Of a DNA stretch of 64,000 nt, positions 23,761 through 32,945 are shown piece after piece (the first letter of the stretch is position 1; every line of letters starts with the position of its first letter). The notes under the pieces are model-generated. The model was not told where the DNA came from and did not search any database. It saw only the letters and a list, made by a program, of their open reading frames with translations. Where the stretch lies: positions 55,674 to 119,673 of the forward strand of contig CAZJUQ010000036.1 of assembly GCA_964549335.1 (NCBI GenBank). Reading direction: 5' to 3'. The translations under genes and the position numbers were made by a program. This DNA is from Sulfidibacterium sp964549335. GTDB taxonomy: Bacteria > Bacteroidota > Bacteroidia > Bacteroidales > F082.

Positions 23761-26079
23761 ATGAAAATGGAGCTTTTTTCCAAGGTTGAATCCGAATTTT
23801 TAAAAAAGAACGGTATTACCACCCAAAAATCGAAAATCCCTTATCTGCTTGTGGACAACTTTCCCATGTTAGGGAAAATTACGGCATTACGGTTTTTGGA
23901 ATGGGTTCAAGAAAACCCCGAAGGTGTTATTAGCCTGCCTACGGGAAAAACACCCGAATATTTTATTAAATGGACAAAATTCCTTTTGGATAATTGGAAT
24001 AGCACCAAAGGAGTTAAAATACTTGAAGAATACGGATTAAACAATACTCGCAAACCCGACTTGAAAGGGCTCCGTTTTGTGCAAATAGACGAATTTTACC
24101 CCATAAACCCCAATCAACGAAACAGCTTTTACAATTATGTGAACCAATTCTACATTAAAGGTTTCGGGCTTGACCCTGCACGTGCCCAACTTATCAATTG
24201 CGATGAAATACCCTTGTACAAAGGCAAAAATTACAAAGAGATATTCCCCGATTTGAAAGTCGATTTAACACTCCGTTACCGCGAAGCCAAAAGCCGCCAG
24301 GAACGTCATCAAAAAGAATCTATTTTCATGATTGACAACTGGTGCGCCGACTATGAAAAAAAAATAAGGGAAAAAGGTGGAATAGGCTTCTTTTTGGGAG
24401 GGATTGGACCAGACGGGCACATTGCTTTTAACATAAAAGGCTCTGACCACTATTCCACAACAAGATTAATGGAAACCAATTTCGAAACCCAGGCCGTAGC
24501 CGCCGGCGATTTGGGAGGTATCGACATTTCACGAAACCGGCTCGTCATAACAATCGGTCTTGATACCATTACCCACAATCCCGATACCGTTGCCATAATT
24601 TTTGCAGCAGGCGAAGCAAAAGCCGGCGTGGTAAAAAATGCCCTGGAAAACGAACCCTCAAACATGTATCCCGCTACAGCACTGCAAAAACTTAAAAACA
24701 GCCGGTTTTATCTTACCAAAGGTGCAGCGGTTAAATTGAGCGACAGTATTGAAACCTATTATTCAGGAGAATGGAACAGCGAAAAAACCCAAAGAGCCGT
24801 TTTCGAATTTCTCCACAAAATAGAAAAATACGGCGACAAGGTTACTCTTTCGGACTTGAAAAAAGATAAATGGTGCAGCAAAATACCCGATTTGAACGAA
24901 AATACAATAGACGAGGTGTCCGAAATTATTAAAAGGAAGATAGATTTGGGAATGAAAAAAGAGGAAGACCAGCGTTTCTACCATACAGGTCCACACCACG
25001 ACGACATTATGCTCGGCATTCTTCCTTATGTGGCACACCAGTTAAGACAACCAACCAATACGTTTGATTTCAGCATATTAACCTCAGGGTTTACAGCCGT
25101 AACAAACAAATTTATCATTAACGCGCTGAAAGATCTTTTGGAATTTCTGTACCGGGATGAAATTCAAATGATACATTATCCCGATTTTTACGAAAAAGGA
25201 TACAAACTTAAACGTGACAAAGATGTTCATCACTATTTGCAAAAGGTTGCTGCCGGCGAACCCAGAGAACGCCGCAGAGGATTGAGCCACAGACTGGTAA
25301 GAGCTATCGTCGAAATTTACAAAATATCAAACACAAACGAACTGAAAGAGAGAATAAAAGAGAATATCAACATTTTAGAAAATTCGTACGACGGCGAAAA
25401 AAACCCACCCGACATTCAAAAACTAAAAGGAATGTTGCGCGAATTTGAAGAGGAGTTGGTATGGGCTCATTTCGGCGTAAGAGTAAAAAACGTCCATCAT
25501 TTGAGATTGGGATTTTATACCGGAGATATTTTTACCGAACAACCCGAAAGAAGCCGTGATGTTATTCCTATTTTAAATCAATTGCGCGAAATTAAACCCA
25601 CAATCATAAGTCTGGCTCTCGACCCCGAAGGAAGCGGCCCCGACACCCATTACAAAGTATTGCAAGCTATTGCCGAAGCTGTACGGCTCTGGGGCAAGGA
25701 AGAGGACCTTTCAAACCTACGCATATTGGGATACAGAAATGTGTGGTACCGTTTTCACCCCGCCGAAGCCGATGTCATTGTCCCCGTGTCGTTAAATTCC
25801 CTCGCCATACTCGACGAGGCTTTTACCGATTGTTATCTCAGCCAGGTTGATGCCCCTTTCCCCAGCTATATGCTCGACGGAAAATTCAGCACACTGTCGC
25901 AACAAATTTGGATAGAACAGATGAAACAGGTACAACTTTTGCTCGGTAAAGATTTCTTTTACGAAAATGCATCTCCGAGAATAAGAGCCGCACACGGATT
26001 GATTTTCTTTAAAATGATGGATACGGAAACTTTCTTAAAACAGGCTCGCGAACTTGAAAAATCTATGGAAGGGGTATAA
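23761..26079 (+). CDS. NagB-like glucosamine-6-phosphate deaminase fused to a PIG-L/LmbE-like deacetylase domain
   Basis: The 772-residue protein has two recognisable parts. Residues about 45-345 resemble NagB: SLPTGKTPEYF, the VQIDEFYPI strand, and GPDGHIAFN with D218 and H220. The E. coli active-site glutamate, five residues after H143, is replaced by isoleucine (I225). Residues about 400-700 start with HTGPHHDDIMLG (H408; PHHDD at 411-415), the metal-site motif of PIG-L/LmbE de-N-acetylases. If both halves work, one protein could remove acetate from GlcNAc-6-phosphate (the NagA step) and then deaminate it (the NagB step). I see no separate nagA. It follows the ROK and SusCD genes; cotranscription is uncertain because of the hairpins in the gap. 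Confidence 0.85.
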   Translation: MKMELFSKVESEFLKKNGITTQKSKIPYLLVDNFPMLGKITALRFLEWVQENPEGVISLPTGKTPEYFIKWTKFLLDNWNSTKGVKILEEYGLNNTRKPDLKGLRFVQIDEFYPINPNQRNSFYNYVNQFYIKGFGLDPARAQLINCDEIPLYKGKNYKEIFPDLKVDLTLRYREAKSRQERHQKESIFMIDNWCADYEKKIREKGGIGFFLGGIGPDGHIAFNIKGSDHYSTTRLMETNFETQAVAAGDLGGIDISRNRLVITIGLDTITHNPDTVAIIFAAGEAKAGVVKNALENEPSNMYPATALQKLKNSRFYLTKGAAVKLSDSIETYYSGEWNSEKTQRAVFEFLHKIEKYGDKVTLSDLKKDKWCSKIPDLNENTIDEVSEIIKRKIDLGMKKEEDQRFYHTGPHHDDIMLGILPYVAHQLRQPTNTFDFSILTSGFTAVTNKFIINALKDLLEFLYRDEIQMIHYPDFYEKGYKLKRDKDVHHYLQKVAAGEPRERRRGLSHRLVRAIVEIYKISNTNELKERIKENINILENSYDGEKNPPDIQKLKGMLREFEEELVWAHFGVRVKNVHHLRLGFYTGDIFTEQPERSRDVIPILNQLREIKPTIISLALDPEGSGPDTHYKVLQAIAEAVRLWGKEEDLSNLRILGYRNVWYRFHPAEADVIVPVSLNSLAILDEAFTDCYLSQVDAPFPSYMLDGKFSTLSQQIWIEQMKQVQLLLGKDFFYENASPRIRAAHGLIFFKMMDTETFLKQARELEKSMEGV

Positions 26080-26234
26080 AATCGCTCTTGCCGTTTGTTA
26101 GCGAAAACAAATGTGTCATTCAAACATTTTATTCGTAACTTCTGCATACCCTTGAAAAACAGTTTTGCAAATCAAACGAAAAAAAACCGCAACTAATTCA
26201 CATTTTATTGTTTGTAAATCGTTTTACAGTCTCT

Positions 26235-26264
26235 TTTGCCGCCGGTAAATAATTTGTATTTTTG
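26235..26264 (+). promoter_or_regulatory. Promoter of the lipoprotein/DUF5723 gene pair
   Basis: TTTG (26235-26238) and TATTTTTG (26257-26264) are 18 bases apart. The -7 box covers an in-frame TTG (26262) that could otherwise be taken as a start codon, so it argues for the ATG at 26283. The remainder of the gap 26080-26234 shows no feature I can support. Confidence 0.55.
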
Positions 26265-26282
26265 ACGAAAAGGCAATGCGGC

Positions 26283-28340
26283 ATGGGAAACTCCTTAAGA
26301 AAGGACATAATAGTTATCCTGATTTTGATATTAGGTATTTCGGCTTGCCGCAAAGATTTCGAAAAGATTTCCACATCGCGTTGGAATCCTGAGATAACAC
26401 TCCCATTTATTCAAACCGAAATACAACTGCGCGACATTATTCCCGATGACAGTAGTATTAACACTCGTCCCGACAGTCTGTTGTACTTTGCATATCATCA
26501 AGACTCGGTTTTCTCTTTCGCCGCCGACAGTCTCATCGACATGTTTGATAACGACTTCGACACATCATACAACTTTTCTCTCGGTGAATTATCAATAGAC
26601 ACATTCGACATTCAAGCCACATACTCCATGAGCGATGCGCTCCCATATTTGGATCAAGCCGTGCGCGATACCCTCTTGGCTTACGACAAAACGGAAAACA
26701 TCTTTCCGCCTTTCAGTTTTTCCACCCCCATTACAATAGAGTTGCAACCCATTGATTTGTACCGTAACCTTACCTTTTCCAACGGATTTTTAATAATTAC
26801 CGTAAACAACGGTTTGCCCGTTAAGGTAAACGATATCCGGTTTTCCTTAAAAGACATGGGCAACAATATTACTCTTAAAACAATAAACATAGAGTCTCTT
26901 GATGCAGGAGAAAACTTTTCGGATACACTCTTTTTAAGAGGTCTTTCGTTAAGCAACCGCTTTTCGTTTCAAGTAACCAACTTTAACTCGGAAGGGAGTT
27001 TCCCCGATTCGGTTTTTATCGACCTTGAAAAGGGGCTCGATTTTTCGTTCTCGGCAAAAAATTTAAGGGTTATCGGAGGTACTGCAATATTGCCGCAACA
27101 AATAATGTACAGCGAAATATTAGCCGTCAATTTTTCCACCGTAAACAACGAGAAACTGTACAATGTAATATTTTCGGGTGGTAATTTTCAGTATGATTTC
27201 AACTCGGAACTTCCCGTACGAATTTATGCCGAACTGAAATTACCGTCGGCTCTCGTCAATGGTGTTATTCCTACGGCGGATATTGTTATTCCGGCATTTG
27301 ACACCTACAACGGCTCGTGGAACCTTGAAAACATGAGACTGGATTTGTCGTCGGACACAACCCACCCTTTCAACAAATTTCCCATTGAAATCAATATAGT
27401 GGTTATGCCCTCGGGAGAAATGATTGAATTTGACTCCGCAAACAAAGTGCATACTCTATTTTCGTCAAAAAACGTTAAACCCTCTTATGCCGAAGGCTTT
27501 TTCGGCAAACAAGAAATTGATATCGATACCGATACCATTGCGGTGGAAATGGATTTTTTACAACAGTTGCAAGGCGAAATCATTCTTGACAACCCGGTTT
27601 TCAAACTGAGCTATTATAACGGTTTCGGTATTCCGATAATATTAAAAACCGATTTTAAAGCCGTTAATTCCTCAACTAACGACATTGTTTCTCTCGACAT
27701 GGACTCCATCCGGTTCGTTTATCCCGAAACTCCGGGAAACGTCGAATATTCAACAGTGCAAATCGACAAAACCAACTCGCAAATAGTTGACTTCATGGCA
27801 ATACGTCCCGATATAATAAGTTTTTCGGGAGGAGGATATATCAATTACAACAACGATACTCTTAACTTTGTTTACGACACCTCGTCATTAAATGCTGCTC
27901 TCGACGTAATCATTCCTCTGAAATTCGTTGCCAGCAATTTAAACCTTTCGGACACACTTCCCCTTGATGCTTCAAACAGCGATATCCCTTTGAACAAAGC
28001 TGCTCTCAAAGTACTGGTAACAAACGGGTTTCCTTTTGAAACGCATCTTTTTCTGCAACTCGGCGATTCGTTAAACGGAGAGATATTAAATACTTTGGAC
28101 TTGGGTACGGTTCTTCCTGCCGTAATAAACGAAAATACCGGCAGAGTGGTTTCACCGCATATTGACAGTTTGACGGTAAATATTGACAAAACTTTTATCG
28201 ACGATTTGAAAATTGCCGACAGAGGTATTTTTCTTGCAAAATTGTCAACCGCCCATAATAACAACGTGGCGGTAGGGCTCTATTCCGATTACAAAATTAA
28301 AGTTGCAGTGGGTTTTACCGCCGCCGTCGTCAAACCATAA
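26283..28340 (+). CDS. Large uncharacterised lipoprotein
   Basis: I do not recognise a family. The 685-residue protein begins MGNSLRKDIIVILILILGIS followed by ACRKDF, a clear lipobox. The body is strand-rich with repeated segments in which Asp/Ser-rich loops separate hydrophobic strands, for example SLDAGENFSDTLFLRGLSL and FSFQVTNFNSEGSFPDSV. It ends in KIKVAVGFTAAVVKP. ATG 26283 is chosen because a promoter box overlaps the only upstream alternative. It precedes a DUF5723 gene by 13 bases, so the two form an envelope pair. An outer-membrane-anchored adhesin-like or assembly role is speculation. Confidence 0.7.
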   Translation: MGNSLRKDIIVILILILGISACRKDFEKISTSRWNPEITLPFIQTEIQLRDIIPDDSSINTRPDSLLYFAYHQDSVFSFAADSLIDMFDNDFDTSYNFSLGELSIDTFDIQATYSMSDALPYLDQAVRDTLLAYDKTENIFPPFSFSTPITIELQPIDLYRNLTFSNGFLIITVNNGLPVKVNDIRFSLKDMGNNITLKTINIESLDAGENFSDTLFLRGLSLSNRFSFQVTNFNSEGSFPDSVFIDLEKGLDFSFSAKNLRVIGGTAILPQQIMYSEILAVNFSTVNNEKLYNVIFSGGNFQYDFNSELPVRIYAELKLPSALVNGVIPTADIVIPAFDTYNGSWNLENMRLDLSSDTTHPFNKFPIEINIVVMPSGEMIEFDSANKVHTLFSSKNVKPSYAEGFFGKQEIDIDTDTIAVEMDFLQQLQGEIILDNPVFKLSYYNGFGIPIILKTDFKAVNSSTNDIVSLDMDSIRFVYPETPGNVEYSTVQIDKTNSQIVDFMAIRPDIISFSGGGYINYNNDTLNFVYDTSSLNAALDVIIPLKFVASNLNLSDTLPLDASNSDIPLNKAALKVLVTNGFPFETHLFLQLGDSLNGEILNTLDLGTVLPAVINENTGRVVSPHIDSLTVNIDKTFIDDLKIADRGIFLAKLSTAHNNNVAVGLYSDYKIKVAVGFTAAVVKP

Positions 28341-28353
28341 AAACCTTATTAAC

Positions 28354-29775
28354 TTGAAAAGAGGGATAAAAAAATATCTGATTTTGTTATCGATTGTAAC
28401 AGCCGGTTTGTTTGCCTCAGGACAAACAAGTACAACTCTGTACGGCTTACGCACAATACCGCAAAGCAGTTATCAAAATCCTGCTTTTTTCCCCGTAGAG
28501 ACAAAATTTGTGATGAGCATTCCCGCCATTTCGGGCATTTCAACGGGAATTTACAATACCGCCTTTTCGTTCGACGAACTTTTCGACAAAAACGGCGAAT
28601 ATGACTCGCTCTACCTGAACCTCGACCCCATAATCAATAAAAATGCCGGCATCAACAAGTCGGTAGCGGGCTTTGAACACGATTTGTTTATGTTCGGGTT
28701 TCAAACGGGCGGCACTTTCATCACTTTCGGAATGAAACAAAGATTTGCCGCCGGAGCAATATATTCCGACGATTTATTAAAGTTTTTGTGGCAAGGAAAT
28801 AATATCGGTGAAAACAGCAATCTCGATTTCAGCAACTCTTACATAAACGAGTTACACCTTTTCGATTACCATTTCGGCATGTCGATAACCGCCGGTCAGG
28901 CTCTGAATATAGGTTTCAGAATACACCTTTTACAAGGGTTATCGAATATTTCACTGGAAAACAATACGCTCAACCTGAAAACATTTTACGACGCAAATAA
29001 CGTTTACCGGATTACGGGAAATACCGATTTTAATCTGCATACATCGGGTTTGTCGTTTTTGAGCGACTCTGTTACATTTTCCGGAACGTCATACTTTTTC
29101 GATTTTAAAAATTTCGGTTTTGCTCTCGATTTCGGTATCGACATGAAAATATCCGAACAGATACGTCTTACCGCCTCGGTGTCGGATTTGGGTTCGGTGT
29201 CGTGGCGCAATGACGTAAATAACCAAATAAGCACTGCCGACAGCATTAACTTTGCCGGGATTGCCGTTGACATTTTAAACGATACCAACATTATGGAACG
29301 TTATGCCGACACAATCAAAAATTTGCTCAAACTAAAAACCGACACCCTCATCTACACCACATCGTTAAACCCTCTTATGATGATTTCGGGCGAATATTAC
29401 AGCTTCAACCTACGCGACAGGCTTTCGTTCCTTTTTGCCGGACGTTTCGAAAAAAACGGGTTCGAACCTTTTGCTTCGCTGAGTTACGACAGGAAAGTTT
29501 CCGAAAAATTTACGTACAAATTTACCTATACTTATCTGAAATACGCCCCTCTTACTTTCGGGGCGGGAATGGTATTCCACTTTAAACCGTTTCAGTTTTA
29601 TCTTTTGGCGGATAATATTTTTCAGTTCGTATTACCCAAACGTCAACGTTTTTTTCAAATCAGCATGGGATTGAACATTAAAATACCGGGATATAAACAT
29701 AAAACCATTAAGGAAAAAACGGAGCAAAATTACCGGAATCAAAACATCATTACCCCCGACATTGTCGATTTTTAA
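28354..29775 (+). CDS. DUF5723 family outer membrane protein
   Basis: The 474-residue protein starts at TTG 28354, giving LKRGIKKYLILLSIVTAGLF and a cleavage-like ASGQ. The conserved opening TLYGLRTIPQSSYQNPAFFP, with its 'N-P-A' motif, is what I remember of DUF5723 and related PorP/SprF-like barrels of Bacteroidota. Long amphipathic strands follow, including FGMSITAGQALNIGFRIHL and AGMVFHFKPFQFYLLADNIF. An upstream ATG at 28303 would overlap the previous gene and bury the signal peptide. PorP/SprF-like proteins can serve secretion or surface anchoring; no specific function is known for this family. Confidence 0.8.
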   Translation: MKRGIKKYLILLSIVTAGLFASGQTSTTLYGLRTIPQSSYQNPAFFPVETKFVMSIPAISGISTGIYNTAFSFDELFDKNGEYDSLYLNLDPIINKNAGINKSVAGFEHDLFMFGFQTGGTFITFGMKQRFAAGAIYSDDLLKFLWQGNNIGENSNLDFSNSYINELHLFDYHFGMSITAGQALNIGFRIHLLQGLSNISLENNTLNLKTFYDANNVYRITGNTDFNLHTSGLSFLSDSVTFSGTSYFFDFKNFGFALDFGIDMKISEQIRLTASVSDLGSVSWRNDVNNQISTADSINFAGIAVDILNDTNIMERYADTIKNLLKLKTDTLIYTTSLNPLMMISGEYYSFNLRDRLSFLFAGRFEKNGFEPFASLSYDRKVSEKFTYKFTYTYLKYAPLTFGAGMVFHFKPFQFYLLADNIFQFVLPKRQRFFQISMGLNIKIPGYKHKTIKEKTEQNYRNQNIITPDIVDF

Positions 29776-29850
29776 TCGCCGTCGGTAACTTACACCATAG
29801 AATAACCGGCTTGAAATTATCTCATATTGTTTTTTATTTCCATTATTCGC

Positions 29851-29858
29851 TATTTTTG
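29851..29858 (+). promoter_or_regulatory. -7 box upstream of the LpxR-like gene
   Basis: TATTTTTG matches the Bacteroidota -7 box 23 bases before the TTG start at 29882. A TTGT at 29827-29830 lies at a suitable distance for the -33 element. Confidence 0.5.
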
Positions 29859-29881
29859 TAAAAAATAATAACGGAAACCCA

Positions 29882-31078
29882 TTGACAAAAAAAGGCAAAA
29901 TAATATCATTGACAGCCTTGTTTTTAACTGCTTTATTGCTGTTTGTCTTCAACAACAAACAACATAAAGATAGATATCCCCTTGTAAAACCCGTTTCAGA
30001 TTTCGCAAAAAAGCAAAAAACTTCAATAGTACAAGACAGCGCCAAACCGGAAATTAAAAGTTGTGATTTTCAATACAAAAAAGCGGTGGTTTCAATTTGT
30101 GAGCCGGACAGGGTAAACTTTGACATCGCGAAATTACCGCAAAAGGGAAAAAAACATGATGTTTCCACATTTGGTAAAGACAAAATCGGTTTTACCGTTA
30201 ACAAACCCGGCAAATCAGCTCCCAATCCTGTTATTTTCAGCATAACCTTCGACAACGACATTTTCGACGAAACCGACTACTACTATACAAACGGAATACG
30301 TTTTTCGCTTATAACGCCTGTGGCACGCCGGACACTGTTAAACAAAACGCTTATCGGCAACAGAAACTCCTCCGTTGTCCTGGCGGGATTTTCGCTCAGG
30401 CAAAACATGTACACAGCTACTAACCCCGAAACCCCCGTAATATTAAAAGGCGATCATCCTTTTGCCGGTTATCTCGTTTTCGGTCAATTTTTACAAACCG
30501 TCAATTTCGAAAACAGGGTATCGGTTTTTAGCGAAATCAGCCTCGGGGTTATAGGTCCTGCATCGTTGGCTGCCAGCATTCAAAGGGGAGTACACGAAAA
30601 ATATCCCGCCGGTTGGGATTATCAAATAAACAACGACATAATTGTCAATTATGCCCTGAAAGTGGAAAAAAGCCTGATATCCAACAAAAATTTCGAGATT
30701 AACGCCACAACAAAAATAAACGCCGGAACCCTCTTCGACGACCTTTCGGCGGGATTATTTATGAGAACGGGGTCGTTTATCCCCGTTTACAGGGGAATGC
30801 CTTTGTCCAAAAACAATAAACTCAGATATTGGTTTTTTATAAAAAGCAACTTGAAAGGAGTGATTTATGACGCAACTCTTCAGGGTGGAATGTTCAGCAA
30901 CAGCCCTTACACAATCCCCGGAAACCAAATAAACAGGCTGGTATTTACCGCTTCGGCGGGTTTGGCTTTTTACTACTACTCCATCGGACTGGAACTGGAA
31001 AACTTTTACCAAACTCCCGAGTTTAAAGGTGCATTGGATTTTAAATGGGGAAGGATAAACCTTGTCTTAAAATTTTAA
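29882..31078 (+). CDS. LpxR-like lipid A 3'-O-deacylase (DUF2219)
   Basis: The 398-residue protein matches LpxR outer membrane enzymes, which remove the 3'-acyloxyacyl chain of lipid A. The N-terminal active-site strand is TFDNDIFDETDYYYTNGIRF, containing the N-D and YTNG motifs. HPFAGYLVFGQF corresponds to the usual PYAG segment. GPASLAASIQRGVHEKYPAG carries the histidine expected to be catalytic. A barrel body ends in DFKWGRINLVLKF. The start is TTG, supported by a -7 box just upstream. The first 110 residues form a hydrophobic anchor and a polar linker absent from the Salmonella enzyme. An ICMT-like membrane methyltransferase gene follows 131 bases later. Confidence 0.85.
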   Translation: MTKKGKIISLTALFLTALLLFVFNNKQHKDRYPLVKPVSDFAKKQKTSIVQDSAKPEIKSCDFQYKKAVVSICEPDRVNFDIAKLPQKGKKHDVSTFGKDKIGFTVNKPGKSAPNPVIFSITFDNDIFDETDYYYTNGIRFSLITPVARRTLLNKTLIGNRNSSVVLAGFSLRQNMYTATNPETPVILKGDHPFAGYLVFGQFLQTVNFENRVSVFSEISLGVIGPASLAASIQRGVHEKYPAGWDYQINNDIIVNYALKVEKSLISNKNFEINATTKINAGTLFDDLSAGLFMRTGSFIPVYRGMPLSKNNKLRYWFFIKSNLKGVIYDATLQGGMFSNSPYTIPGNQINRLVFTASAGLAFYYYSIGLELENFYQTPEFKGALDFKWGRINLVLKF

Positions 31079-31181
31079 ATTTTCACCTCTCAGGTCAAGG
31101 CTTTGCTATTACAGTTCAAATTAACATTTTAATATTATAACGGCCGATTATATTTTACAAATCATAATTGCCATATTTATT

Positions 31182-31189
31182 TACATTTG
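31182..31189 (+). promoter_or_regulatory. -7 box upstream of the ICMT-like gene
   Basis: TACATTTG matches the Bacteroidota -7 box and ends 20 bases before the ATG at 31210. This suggests the methyltransferase has its own promoter even though it follows the LpxR-like gene on the same strand. Confidence 0.45.
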
Positions 31190-31209
31190 CAGCCAAATAG
31201 AGACAGTTT

Positions 31210-31956
31210 ATGGCATTAATAAATTCTTTAGAAAAAAGCGGCAATTTCCTCTTTAAGCACAGAGGCCAAATTCCTTTGGTTCTTTTTATTTTGGCAATTC
31301 CTGTAATATATCTTACTCCCGTGGAAAACATGTCGCCCCGGATAGTCAAGACAATAACGGTATTATCAATTTTTCTCAGCACTTTGGGTTTTGTCATTAG
31401 AGCTATTGCCATAGCTACAACACCAAAAGGAACTTCGGGACGAAATACAAAAAAAGGGCAAATCGCCGAATCGCTAAACACAAAAGGAATATACTCCATT
31501 GTAAGGCACCCGTTATATCTCGGCAACTACTTTATGTGGCTGGGAATTGTAACATTTACATTTAACTGGATATTTGTGATTGTGATAACTCTTTTGTTTT
31601 GGATATATTACGAACGCATCATGTTTGCCGAAGAACGGTTCTTGGAACGTAAATTCGGCGACCAATACATGGAGTGGGCTAATAAAACACCGGCTTTTGT
31701 ACCATGCTTCAGGAAATATGTAAAAGGGGACATCCCTTTTTCGTTCAAAAGCATATTGCGACGCGAATATTCGGGAATGCTTGCAACGGTTGTCAGTTTT
31801 GTTTTTGTTTACGATTTACGTCAATATTTTCATACAGGCACCATAAAACCCGATACCACGGCACACTACATTCTGATTGTTGCTCTTGTTGCGGCACTAA
31901 CATTGCGTTCGCTTAAACATTACACCGGTATTTTAAAAGAGGAAGGACGCTCATAA
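31210..31956 (+). CDS. Integral membrane methyltransferase, isoprenylcysteine carboxylmethyltransferase-like
   Basis: The 248-residue protein has about five hydrophobic membrane segments and the signature of the ICMT/PEMT fold: KGIYSIVRHPLYLGNYFMWLG near residue 98, then YYERIMFAEERFLERKFG and YMEWANKTPAFVP. These residues bind SAM and place the methyl acceptor at the membrane surface. Bacteria lack prenylated CaaX proteins in general, so a lipid acceptor is more likely. From memory, a family member in Leptospira methylates lipid A phosphate, which makes the neighbouring LpxR-like gene suggestive. The acceptor here is unproven. Confidence 0.8.
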   Translation: MALINSLEKSGNFLFKHRGQIPLVLFILAIPVIYLTPVENMSPRIVKTITVLSIFLSTLGFVIRAIAIATTPKGTSGRNTKKGQIAESLNTKGIYSIVRHPLYLGNYFMWLGIVTFTFNWIFVIVITLLFWIYYERIMFAEERFLERKFGDQYMEWANKTPAFVPCFRKYVKGDIPFSFKSILRREYSGMLATVVSFVFVYDLRQYFHTGTIKPDTTAHYILIVALVAALTLRSLKHYTGILKEEGRS

Positions 31957-31968
31957 TAATAATAGAGG

Positions 31969-32880
31969 GTGAAAAAATGGTTTGTACATATCATAGCGGT
32001 AATCTCTATGTTCTTTTGGGGATTATCGTACATTTGGTCAAAATACGTTTTTGAGTTATATTCACCACTTACAACAATCTTTTTCCGGCTCGTCATCTCT
32101 TTTGTCTCCCTTGCGGTTTTCATTTATGCCACAACAAACGATTTTAAAATAGGGCGCAAAGACTTTCCCCTTCTGGCACTTTCGGCACTGTTTAACCCGT
32201 TTCTCTATTTCATCGGCGAAAACTTCGGACTCCAACTTGTCTCGGCTTCGCTTAGTGCTATTATCGTAGCCACCATACCGCTGTTTGCTCCCTTCATAGC
32301 TTGGTACTATTACAAAGAGAAACTTAAAATTATGAATACTGTCGGTCTCTTAATTTCGTTTGCGGGATTACTTCTCATCATTCTGAAAAAAGATTTCTCG
32401 TTGAATGCCGACCCTTTGGGACTTCTGCTTTTGTCGCTTGCCGTGGTGTCGGCACTATTTTACATGGTTATTCTTAAAAAACTGAGCGATAACTATTCGC
32501 CGGTGAAGGTAATTATGTGGCAAAACCTTTTGGGAGCAGTCTATTTTTTGCCCTTTTTTCTCTTTTTCGACCTTGACGGCGTTTTGGAAACCAAACCCGG
32601 AACAAACGTTATAATCTCCCTTTTGATGCTCGGCATATTCTCTTCGTCGTTGGCCTACGTGCTTTACACTTACGCATTAAAACACATAGGGATAATTAAA
32701 TCGAGCCTGTACACAAATCTTATCCCCGTATTTACCGCTCTATTCTCCTTTTACCTGCTCAACGAAATTTTTACTTTTGTCAAAATTTTAGGCATGATTA
32801 CGGTAATATCGGGCTTGATACTTTCGGAATACGGAAATGTTAAAGAGACGGCAAAAACGGCAACAAAAAAACCGGGTTAA
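31969..32880 (+). CDS. EamA family (drug/metabolite) transporter
   Basis: The 303-residue protein shows ten hydrophobic segments in two EamA halves, starting HIIAVISMFFWGLSYIWSKY and with the repeat-half signature NTVGLLISFAGLLLIILKK in the middle. The second half contains SSSLAYVLYTYALKHIGIIK and ends in TVISGLILSEYG. The start is GTG 31969, 12 bases after the methyltransferase stop, so the two are probably cotranscribed. Members export small metabolites or amino acids; the substrate here cannot be predicted. Confidence 0.88.
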   Translation: MKKWFVHIIAVISMFFWGLSYIWSKYVFELYSPLTTIFFRLVISFVSLAVFIYATTNDFKIGRKDFPLLALSALFNPFLYFIGENFGLQLVSASLSAIIVATIPLFAPFIAWYYYKEKLKIMNTVGLLISFAGLLLIILKKDFSLNADPLGLLLLSLAVVSALFYMVILKKLSDNYSPVKVIMWQNLLGAVYFLPFFLFFDLDGVLETKPGTNVIISLLMLGIFSSSLAYVLYTYALKHIGIIKSSLYTNLIPVFTALFSFYLLNEIFTFVKILGMITVISGLILSEYGNVKETAKTATKKPG

Positions 32881-32945
32881 AAATATTCAAAAACAGACGG
32901 TATCGGTTTAAATTGTAATACCAATTCAAAAACATATAAACATTT

